Below are positions 54,632-64,000 of a stretch of DNA of 64,000 nucleotides, in pieces; position 1 is the first letter of the stretch; the number at the start of each line of letters is the position of its first letter. The notes under the pieces are model-generated. The model did not search any database. It was not told the DNA's origin and worked only from the letters and a program-made list of their open reading frames with translations. Source of the DNA: Lobosporangium transversale (Eukaryota > Mortierellomycota > Mortierellomycetes > Mortierellales > Mortierellaceae); the NCBI RefSeq assembly GCF_002105155.1, contig NW_019029018.1:328001-392000 (forward strand), given 5' to 3'. A program made the position numbers and the translations under genes.

Positions 54632-56193
54632 ATGACGGGCGACATCAAACTGAATCCTTTGGAGATTCCAGAGATCATCTCACTTGTTGGCGATTTCTTG
54701 GGTCAAGACGACATCATTAATTGTATTCGCATCTCAAAGACTTTCCACAACACACTTGTCGGATCCATATGAAAGCGCATTTTTGTGGAAGATGATTCAG
54801 GGTATCCCATAGGGAGAGCACTACAGAACAACAAGGAGCACATCGAGGAGCTTCATTTTTTTATTCGCCTATCAGAAGATTACAGGTCATTGAAAGACTG
54901 TAGCCGCCTCAAGCGGGTCAGCTACCAAATACCGACACATTCTTCAATCTCGAACGACCTTCTCGAGCTCATTAAGACCCATAGAACCACAATCACTCAC
55001 TTTTCGGTTATGTACGAGTATTCGGGTTTGGGAGAAATATGGGAGGTACTGCTGGAATGCACCAACCTTAGGATCTTGGAGATTAACAGCTCGAATATAA
55101 TCGAAGAAGAAGTCGATCTATTTTTTCGAGTCTGCAAGAAACTTAGACGCTTGGAAATACACACTGTAACGGTCTCTCATCTCCCTGCCAACTTCTTGAG
55201 CGACGACACGGATACATTTGTTTTTCCAATTGTGAAATTAATCGTTGATAATATCCAAATACTCAACCCTCCATATCCGCATACATCGTCATATTGTCTC
55301 GGCATGTGGACTAGGAGATGTCCAGGATTAGCATCATTGCTCTTCTATCCCCCTCAAGGGGTCCCTGAGGCCATAGAGATAAAGCAAATAGGCATTGACT
55401 TCTACAGGGCGGCATTCTTTCACCGGCCCTGCACACTGACAAATATCTCAGAGCTACACCTTTACCGCGTGGATATAAAAGACGAGGACATGGCGGTGAT
55501 ACTCAGATAGTTGACGGACCTTAGGCTACTACATGCTCACAACTGTGAGTTTGGACAGCTCTCCATGCGGGAATTACTAGCAGAGGAGCAGGAGGTTCTT
55601 GAGGATGGATACATAGTACTGAAAAGGAGAGAGCAGAGGCTCTGCGTTACTGTTGAATCACTGGAATCAATAGACAAACTGAAAGAACTGATGGCATTGT
55701 TCAAGCGATCCTATCCAATTGTCCACATCTGAAGCGCCTGAAGGGGTCTAGGGCTACAGTGAAAGAGATTACTTGTGGCGCAGAATGGGCCAGTACCGGC
55801 CTCATACATTTGGCCATCGACCTTGAAGCAGATGTTAATCAAGAGACTACAGAAGGCATGGAGATGCAGCGTGTTGTGTTTAGACAAATAGGCAGGTTGA
55901 CTCGACTGAGGATCCTTGAGCTGACAGATTGGTTTTCACAATCGGAGAAAATCAAGACACTAGACTTGAGGCTAAGAGCGGGTCTAGATGAACTAGTCGA
56001 CCTGAAGAGTCTACTTAATTTATTTTTCTTACGCGATAAGCATCAACAAATGCAGCTTGAGGATGCAACGTGGATTGTAAGCAATTGGCCGAGTATCAAA
56101 GATTTGTATGGGGTTGTGAGCAGCGATCCAGACACATGCAGTTTAGTAACAAAGTTGCTCCAATCCCACAATGTTACCATTCAGCGGCATTAA
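54632..56193 (+). pseudogene. Tandem F-box/LRR paralogue, broken
   Basis: From ATG at 54632 the product reads KLNPLEIPEIISLVGDFL (complete F-box) and then parallels the 52.8-kb gene along its length (CTNLRILEINSSN, CPGLASLLFYPP, LTNISELHLYR). It keeps the normal C-terminal part (GAEWASTGLIHLAIDL, RLTRLRILELTDWF, LDLRLRAGLDEL) to 56193. Lesions: a TGA at about 54772 where the paralogue has Trp, a TAG at 55508-55510 where it has Gln, and a frameshift near 55705-55740. The first two are C-to-T type changes. It shows what the C-terminus of the 52.8-kb gene looked like before the CTD-like tail replaced it. Confidence 0.7.
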
Positions 56194-56307
56194 CAAAATA
56201 AAAAATGTTATCGTAGATCTTGAGCAAAAGACAGTTACTTTACAAATGGGCAGTGTTATGAGTGCAACAATGAAGCCATATTGTAAGAATGTTCCGAAAT
56301 GGCCATA

Positions 56308-56338
<31 letters not shown>

Positions 56339-57019
56339 TTCATCGAGAACAGCCACTACAACACCTCGGTTTAATTCCTCTCTTCCTCAGCCTTCTACAG
56401 CTCTCACAAGGATTCATTCAGCTATAGGCCTAGAAAAGTAGTTCAGCCATCACTTGTTAGATGAAAGTCCGCAGCTCGGCTCGACAGACTAGGATCAGAT
56501 TTCACAAACACTTTTCTAGACAGTATGGTAACAAGTTCACCTTGCTATCATCTATACTAAATTTTCAATTTTCAGAGTGCATTTTAACGCTTTTTTTTTT
56601 TTTTTTTTTACACTGTTTTATTAATGGATTGCTTGCTATCTAGCTATCTAACTTACCTGGCTACTATTCTAAGCTACAAGAAGCCAGACTCTTAGCCACC
56701 TTGGAAAGTGCTTTCCTTTGTCACCATCGAAAAGTCTCTCCAAGATGTTGTCCGGAGCACACCACGTGGAGGTGGTCTGGCATATCGTGCTCCGTTGGTC
56801 AGGCCCCATGGCCTTGCAAACGCCCGCACACACACACACACATATATTTACCCATTCCCATTCCCATTCCCTTTCCCAGTCGAAGAGGCTCCGCCACCGC
56901 ATGGCTCATTCAAGAACCAGCGTAGGCTCATGCCCGTTCGGACCCACCTTAGATATGCATCGATTGTTGCATCTTGGATGTGCATTGTTGCTATGTTAAG
57001 AGTGCTTTGTGTTAGTAAG
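56194..57019. other. Intergenic with microsatellites
   Basis: ATT repeats lie at 56310-56338, a T run at 56591-56609 and a CA repeat at 56826-56842. Frames at 56708-57079 are short and overlapping and not supported. Confidence 0.45.
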
Positions 57020-57084
57020 AGTTTTTTTTTATGTTTTTCTGGCTTGAGGTTTTTTTTTGTTTTTTTTATGTTTTTCTGATTTAT

Positions 57085-57116
<32 letters not shown>

Positions 57117-57177
57117 GCTTTTCTTTTCTTGACTTTTTTTATTTTTCTTTTCTTGGATTAAGATTAATTTATTTGGT

Positions 57178-57210
<33 letters not shown>

Positions 57211-57489
57211 GTTTTTTTTCTTTGAATTATCTTTATTTATTTTTCATCGTTGATTTTTCTTGTTTTTTGTTTGTTTTCTTTTTTTGTTTCTTTGTTTCTT
57301 CTTTTGTTTCTTCTTTTGTTTCTTTGTTTTCTTTTTTTGTTTCTTTGTTTCTTCTTTTGTTTCTTCTTTTGTTTCTTTGTTTTCTTTTTTTGTTTCTTTG
57401 TTTCTTCTTTTGTTTCTTTGTTTTCTTTTTTTGTTTCTTTGTTTCTTCTTTTGTTTCTTTGTTTTCTTTTTTTGTTTCTTTGTGATTTT

Positions 57490-57523
<34 letters not shown>

Positions 57524-57525
57524 GA
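57020..57525. repeat. T-rich minisatellite and homopolymers
   Basis: Long T runs (about 57089-57115, 57180-57209, 57493-57522) frame an array of TTTGTTTCTTTGTTTCTTC-type units at about 57260-57485. Frames through it are Phe/Cys/Ser or Lys/Gln/Asn runs without coding meaning. Confidence 0.85.
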
Positions 57526-57739
57526 GGCGTTTGTTTTGGCTTCATGGATTGTTCGGCCTTTTTTTGGTTTCGTTCTTCAGCTAGTGGTGCCGAGCTTTCA
57601 GTACCAGCGCCTTTTAGGGTGTGCTGTGGGAAATGGTCTGGCCATTATGGAGTTGCTCGAGAGGCCTTTGCCATCTAGTCATCATGCCCAGGAGGCGGGC
57701 TGGCCGGTTGGTCATTAAGAGCTGATCGAATGTGGTAGC

Positions 57740-57925
57740 CCGGCCATTTGTCTAGGGCCGTTTGAGCAGGACCGTTTGGATACAGCTGCTTGTTTGAGTG
57801 CGGCTGTTTGGGTGCGGCGGCTGTTTGAGCGCGGCTGTTTGAGCGCGGCTGTTTGAGCGTGGCTGTTTGAGCGTGGCTGTTTGGATGCGGCGGCTGTTTG
57901 TTTGAGCACGGCTGTTTGGATGCGG
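57740..57925. repeat. GC-rich 15-bp minisatellite (GGCTGTTTGAGCGCG)
   Basis: About ten degenerate copies of a 15-bp unit with core CTGTTTG. On the minus strand it reads as a Gln/Ala/Ser/Asn-Lys repeat (KQPRSNSHAQTA) inside a frame running 58052-57675. It could be a repetitive protein, but no start signal or domain supports it. Confidence 0.7.
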
Positions 57926-58230
57926 CAGCTTCGCTGTGAGCTATAAAGCTCCAGCTGCTTTCTATGGGTTCATGTCGTTTACAGTCTAATTGTGGAATGA
58001 AAAGAAAGAGATAGGCAGGGAAAGAAACATCAGAACAAGAACAGTGCAGCACAGAGCAAGAAGGTTGAGAACTTCAGTAGGAGTGTGTATTTGGAGAGTG
58101 TTGCTTACCTTTAATCTTGGTTGAGGAGGCCGATGGTCGAGGAGACCGAAGAGAAAGAGAAGAGAAAAGAAAAAAAAAAAAAGAAGAGAGTCAAAATTGG
58201 CTTTTTTTATTATTTTTTATGTTCGCGAAA

Positions 58231-60192
58231 GAAGAGGAGAAGTGATTGGATTTCAAAAGCACGATGTACTAAGTACCTTGCTTGCTGTACGCTCAAGAGC
58301 GACCAATAAAATGCAAACAACAACAATAAAAAATAAAAAATATACGTGTCTTTGATGTCATCTGTCATATTTCATATGATAATGAAGAGACTCTCACGAT
58401 TAGAGATGGGAAAAACACTCTGTCTTCAAGACTCGCAATAAAGGCCTGTCCACAACCAACCAGAGCATGAGCTACATTGATCTCGAGTTATTTACTCTTG
58501 TTGGTAAAGGGAATCATCTTCTCAATCCTCTTCTTCTATTCTCTTTCTTCGGCCCTAACAAGAGATGGGATGAACTGTACTTCGGCAGATTGGCGTTTTT
58601 CCAGAGTGTGATAGAAAATAACACATGACAATCCTCAGAATACTTCTGCGCCTTTTTTTTATTTTTTGTTTTTTATTTTTTTATTTTCATGCAAGGCAAT
58701 ATAGAATATATAAAGATTAGTGAATAGCTGATTAGGCGGTGCGTTTATAATTCCTTTGTCTGAAGGTGAAATAAAGTATAGATATACCAACATTTATGTA
58801 TCGAAAATTTATAAAAGCACACAATCGTATCGAAGGAATGACGTGTCGTATCTCTTTGGCGTTCTGAAAAGGAAAAAAAGGAAAAAAAGGAAAAAAAGGA
58901 AAAAAAGGAAAAAAAGGAAAAAAGGAAAAAAAGAAAAAGAATCTGCTCGGCGAAGCACAGTTCTCACAATAGTCTATCCTATTCCTTGTTAGAAATGAAG
59001 AGGGAGAAGAGAAGAAGAGAATTAAGTAGAAAGTTAGACTGGTAGTGCCTGATGGGCCCCATTGCCAAGCAAAAAAAAAAAAAAGGTACTCGAGCTTAAT
59101 GCTGGTGAAAAATGGGAGTATGCGAGTGTTGATAAGCTATTGTGCATTGAATCCTGTCCTTTTACTTTAGTCGCATCACACTGCTCACTGTCCTTTAGTC
59201 TCTCTTTGTTGTACACCATGCAAAGAGAGCAATGTGGCTCGTGCTCTTGTTTGTAGACAGGCAGGTTGTTGTTTGTATGATTTTGCAGATCATTGAGGAT
59301 AGAATGTTATTAATGCTCTTTCCATCCCACCTTCACCCGTGAGAGTTTTTTCTTTCTCCACCTTGCAAACATATGAAAATCGACGGATGATATCACAGGT
59401 GCACTGATTATCCAATTTTAATATCCGCTATGCCGCTTCTTCTTTTTTTTTTTTTTTTTTTTTTTTTGCACACATGTTCTAGAGCGCAAAAAAGCATATC
59501 CATTATTCACTCAATACTTTGAAATCGCAAATTGGTTTCACTTCAGAGCGATGTCAAAAACCACTGATCGCACATCCCTTCGCCCTTTACTCGCGAGTGC
59601 CTTCGATAAACAATAGACTTTTTACTTTTCTTTTCCTTTTTCTCCCCAACACGCAGCAACTAAGAAGTAACAAAAGAAAAAAATAAAAAGCAAATAACAG
59701 AAAAACAGAGAAAATTATGGGATAAAGAAACACAACAACAAGACAACACCTGTCAAAGTAACTACAGGCTCCCTCAATCAAAGCAAACACAGACTCCTCC
59801 AACCAAAGCAAACATACCCAGCCTCAACCAAATCACCAAAGGCAGTGCCAGTCATAACAAACACAGGGCGCCTCAAGCAAAACAAACACGCTAAAGGCAC
59901 CCAAAAAGCATCCAATAGCCTACGCATATCAAGACTACGAACCTCTAAAGCACGAAAGCAAAAGTCTTTTTGGCTAAGAGTCTGGCCGTCTTTGGGATAG
60001 GATGCATCTCAGGAGTACCAATAAACATTGCTTGTCTGAAATATTGGTAGATTCTTGTCCTTGATCAGTGTGAGCGCAGTTGTTCCTTCAAAACTTATCA
60101 CAGGAATATGTCAATAAGTAGTAAACTATCTTAACCTTGCTTAATAACGCTCTGCCATTATACATAGAAGGTTCAGCCTATTCCAGATGCGA
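58231..60192 (+). repeat. Left arm of a large inverted repeat
   Basis: This is the reverse complement of 62044-64000 with few differences: homopolymer lengths, a small indel near 58725 and single-base gaps near 59268 and 59534. The arm carries T/A-rich simple sequence, including an AAAAAAGG array near 58867-58930. No convincing gene is present; the 74-aa frame at 59811-59587 is repeated in the other arm. The outer end may lie left of 58231, because the right arm is cut by the window end. Confidence 0.9.
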
Positions 60193-60967
60193 CACCCCCC
60201 TCCCAATGACTTTCTGGGTAGGATTTTCTATTCTATTTTGAATAATTCCATCCGATTTAAGAAATGAAACGAGAAACATATGATTCTGAATTTTTAAATT
60301 GGTTTTTAGGTCGTCTTCGCGTCTCAATTCAATCGTATCCTAAAAAATAGTCAGAAAGTCAATGGGAGGGTATACAATGTAGCACTTGAGAGCGTTTTGA
60401 GATCATCCTTGCTAAACTTTAACCGGCTAATGAATGTAGATTAATTATGTGAGCACGAGCCATATTCAGCGCGTCCGAGAAGAGGTATTTGGTGATAGTA
60501 TATATAAACAAATAAACAGGGTTGATAGATCGGCAAGCAAATGTGAATGTGAAATGTCCAATGTCAATAAGCTTCAATAGTCTCGATAGATGTGGCCGTG
60601 CTAGTCCTGTTATCATTTTTGTCTCTTTTAACTTACAGTTCAGCAGGCCAAGTAGACTAAAGGGTAACTATTGTGGATATTTTCCGTCTCGCTCCCTTTA
60701 TTAACTATACTCTCCGATGCTGGTCAATATTCTGAGCACTACTCAGAATAATAGTGTGTTTTTTAAAATGTGAACGCACTACAGCATAATAGACATCTGA
60801 AACGGGACACAACTACCACTCATAGCCCTAAGTTAATGATAGGGATATCGCATTGACACGGCTTGACAATATAACTGGGGTCATGTAACTGTGTAAGCAA
60901 CTGAGCACATAAAATTTTAAGGTATGCTACTAAAACGAAAAAGAACAATGCGCGATATCGTTTCTCG

Positions 60968-61002
<35 letters not shown>

Positions 61003-62043
61003 AGTTGTAGAGCTATTTTATTTTAAATACAGGAAAAGTAGGGTCAGTAATCTTTACCTCTTTACAGGTTGAAGGTCTTTCAGAGGAATAAGGGCTGCAC
61101 TGGTAAAGGCAGATCTGATCGTGTTTTAATGTTCTTTCAACAAATGCACAAAATCGATTACTGTAATCAGACTAAAGAACCAAAACCTACCGATATGATC
61201 GTTATATAGCTATCCCACTCAGAAAGGAAGAAAAATGGATGTGTCCTTTGTTTCGACCATCTACCAGGCGCCATTCGGGCAGGTAAGATTGTTATGTGGC
61301 TCACTAACAACAGCAGTGGAATGGTAAACAAGCAGGAAAATTTTAAACGTTGTGCCCATGCACATTCTTTGGTATGTATGCACGACGGAGTAAAAAACAT
61401 GGATGCTCTTTGCCTTTAAAGTAGCCTCTCTTATGCTACAGCCTAAACTCATTTTAGACTATGTACTGCTACTGCCACTGTACCTGTTGTTATCATTGTT
61501 TTTTATTATTATTATTATTATTATAAACAAGAACCACATCTTTACCGCTTGTGCTATTTGAGCACGTTTGTTTAACTCTCAGGGTAATATAATACGCCTA
61601 AGGGCTAATCAAGAACAAAACAATGAATCCATCTCTGGCTCCTCCTAGCTCTTGTAGCCTTTTCGTTTATTATGGTCGTCGTTCTGTGCGATAGACTTAA
61701 CTTATTCTTACTCTTTTTTTTTCTTTAAGCTGTTTGACCGACTGGAACAGGTTATGTTGATTTTACAGCTGCATATATTAAAAGGTAGGGAAAGCTCCGA
61801 ATACCACATTTTTAAAGCGCTGACCAAAAGACCAAAATATAAACTGGACATTGTCCAAGTCATATAGTCAACAAATATGTGTGTGTCCATTGAGACTAAC
61901 CGACTATGTGATACGCCATAACTGAGGGCGTCGCGACGGATTGGGTGAGCGTGGAGAAGACAGCGTGAGTACAAAAAGCTATTAAAAGGGGAAGGTGACA
62001 AATCAATATCATGCCTGGCGATTCTGGTAACAGATAATAAGGA
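60193..62043. other. Spacer of the inverted repeat
   Basis: This unique sequence of 1.85 kb has a poly-A run at 60969-60998, an ATT microsatellite at 61501-61525 and only short frames. No domain or RNA gene was recognised. Confidence 0.5.
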
Positions 62044-64000
62044 TCGCATCTGGAATAGGCTGAACCTTCTATGTATAATGGCAGAGCGTTATTAAGCAAG
62101 GTTAAGATAGTTTACTACTTATTGACATATTCCTGTGATAAGTTTTGAAGGAACAACTGCGCTCACACTGATCAAGGACAAGAATCTACCAATATTTCAG
62201 ACAAGCAATGTTTATTGGTACTCCTGAGATGCATCCTATCCCAAAGACGGCCAGACTCTTAGCCAAAAAGACTTTTGCTTTCGTGCTTTAGAGGTTCGTA
62301 GTCTTGATATGCGTAGGCTATTGGATGCTTTTTGGGTGCCTTTAGCGTGTTTGTTTTGCTTGAGGCGCCCTGTGTTTGTTATGACTGGCACTGCCTTTGG
62401 TGATTTGGTTGAGGCTGGGTATGTTTGCTTTGGTTGGAGGAGTCTGTGTTTGCTTTGATTGAGGGAGCCTGTAGTTACTTTGACAGGTGTTGTCTTGTTG
62501 TTGTGTTTCTTTATCCCATAATTTTCTCTGTTTTTCTGTTATTTGCTTTTTATTTTTTTCTTTTGTTACTTCTTAGTTGCTGCGTGTTGGGGAGAAAAAG
62601 GAAAAGAAAAGTAAAAAGTCTATTGTTTATCGAAGGCACTCGCGAGTAAAGGGCGAAGGGATGTGCGATCAGTGGTTTTTGACATCGCTCTGAAGTGAAA
62701 CCCAATTTGCGATTTCAAAGTATTGAGTGAATAATGGATATGCTTTTTTGCGCTCTAGAACATGTGTGCAAAAAAAAAAAAAAAAAAAAAAAAAAAGAAG
62801 AAGCGGCATAGCGGATATTAAAAATTGGATAATCAGTGCACCTGTGATATCATCCGTCGATTTTCATATGTTTGCAAGGTGGAGAAAGAAAAAACTCTCA
62901 CGGGTGAAGGTGGGATGGAAAGAGCATTAATAACATTCTATCCTCAATGATCTGCAAAATCATACAAACAACAACCCTGCCTGTCTACAAACAAGAGCAC
63001 GAGCCACATTGCTCTCTTTGCATGGTGTACAACAAAGAGAGACTAAAGGACAGTGAGCAGTGTGATGCGACTAAAGTAAAAGGACAGGATTCAATGCACA
63101 ATAGCTTATCAACACTCGCATACTCCCATTTTTCACCAGCATTAAGCTCGAGTACCTTTTTTTTTTTTTTTTGCTTGGCAATGGGGCCCATCAGGCACTA
63201 CCAGTCTAACTTTCTACTTAATTCTCTTCTTCTCTTCTCCCTCTTCATTTCTAACAAGGATAGGATAGACTATTGTGAGAACTGTGCTTCGCCGAGCAGA
63301 TTCTTTTTCTTTTTTTCCTTTTTTCCTTTTTTCCTTTTTTTCCTTTTTTTCCTTTTTTTCCTTTTTTTCCTTTTCAGAACGCCAAAGAGATACGACACGT
63401 CATTCCTTCGATACGATTGTGTGTTTTATAAATTTTCGATACATAAATGTTGGTATATCTATACTTTATTTCACCTTCAGACAAAGGAATTATAAACGCA
63501 CCGCCTAATGCTTAATCTTTATATATTCTATATTGCCTTGCATGAAAATAAAAAATAAAAAAACAAAAAATAAAAAAAAAGGCGCAGAAGTATTCTGAGG
63601 ATTGTCATGTGTTATTTTCTATCACACTCTGGAAAAACGCCAATCTGCCGAAGTACAGTTCATCCCATCTCTTGTTAGGGCCGAAGAAAGAGAATAGAAG
63701 AAGAGGATTGAGAAGATGATTCCCTTTACAACAAGAGTAAATAACTCGAGATCAATGTAGCTCATGCTCTGGTTGGTTGTGGACAGGCCTTTATTGCGAG
63801 TCTTGAAGACAGAGTGTTTTTTCCCATCTCTAATCGTGAGAGTCTCTTCATTATCATATGAAATATGACAGATGACATCAAAGACACGTATATTTTTTTT
63901 TTTATTGTTGTTGTTTGCATTTTATTGGTCGCTCTTGAGCGTACAGCAAGCAAGGTACTTAGTACATCGTGCTTTTGAAATCCAATCACTTCTCCTCTTC
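62044..64000 (-). repeat. Right arm of a large inverted repeat (cut by window end)
   Basis: This is the reverse complement of 58231-60192. It is still matching at the last base of the window, so the arm is longer than 1957 nt. Confidence 0.9.

Noticed and set aside
57222-57718. Overlapping Phe/Cys-rich ORFs
   Set aside because: They are translations of a T-rich minisatellite in all frames.
59587-59811. 74-aa hydrophobic ORF present in both arms of the inverted repeat
   Set aside because: It is duplicated merely because the arms are; composition is Phe/Leu/Cys low complexity and there is no supporting signal.

Overview
The window is eukaryotic, intron-bearing and AT-rich, and reads like a repeat-dense accessory region of an early-diverging fungus. 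Mortierellomycotina is the best guess. That guess rests on remembered resemblance of the F-box/LRR families, the LRR protein's N-terminal layout and the small secreted proteins to Mortierella-type proteins; no search was run. Introns are short (about 80-360 nt) with GT..AG ends and many carry long A or T homopolymers. I found no rRNA, tRNA or CRISPR.

Layout. 0.5-2.1 kb: broken fragments, including an F-box-like pseudogene. 2.9-4.5 kb: a three-exon single-pass membrane protein. 5.2-11.2 kb: a graveyard with a dispersed repeat, a Crypton-type recombinase fragment, two RecQ-like helicase relics and copy 1 of a 2-kb duplication. That duplication carries a PIF/Harbinger transposase tail and a convergent DNA-binding/coiled-coil partner gene; copy 2 lies at 50.2-52.2 kb. 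13.1-13.3 kb: a small cysteine-rich secreted protein. 18.2-22.5 kb: a structurally complete DIRS retrotransposon inserted into a Helitron relic. 23.0-25.8 kb: a multi-exon gene of unknown function, probably decaying. 26.3-28.7 kb: a four-exon polytopic membrane protein (UPF0658-like). 30.5-34.8 kb: a secreted-protein gene split by an intact-looking hAT transposon. 36.6 and 42.9 kb: two more secreted proteins. 37.5-40.4 kb: a decayed MULE-like transposase followed by what looks like a ubiquitin-specific-protease domain. 43.8-48.6 kb: an LRR pseudogene and an intact 1026-aa LRR protein. 52.8-56.2 kb: two tandem F-box/LRR genes, one with a Pol II CTD-like tail and one broken. 58.2-64.0 kb: a near-perfect inverted repeat with arms of at least 1.95 kb.

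How it fits together. Two themes dominate. One is mobile DNA: DIRS, Helitron, hAT, Harbinger, MULE and Crypton are all represented, some nested or interrupting genes. The other is fast-evolving host families: secreted cysteine-rich proteins, F-box/LRR and LRR arrays. Many broken genes carry TGA or TAG stops that could have arisen by C-to-T change at CGA, CAG or TGG codons. The host genes most likely to be functional are the membrane proteins at 2.9 and 26.3 kb, the secreted proteins at 13.1, 36.6 and 42.9 kb, the LRR gene at 45.4 kb and the F-box gene at 52.8 kb. The mobile elements that look most intact are the DIRS and the hAT.
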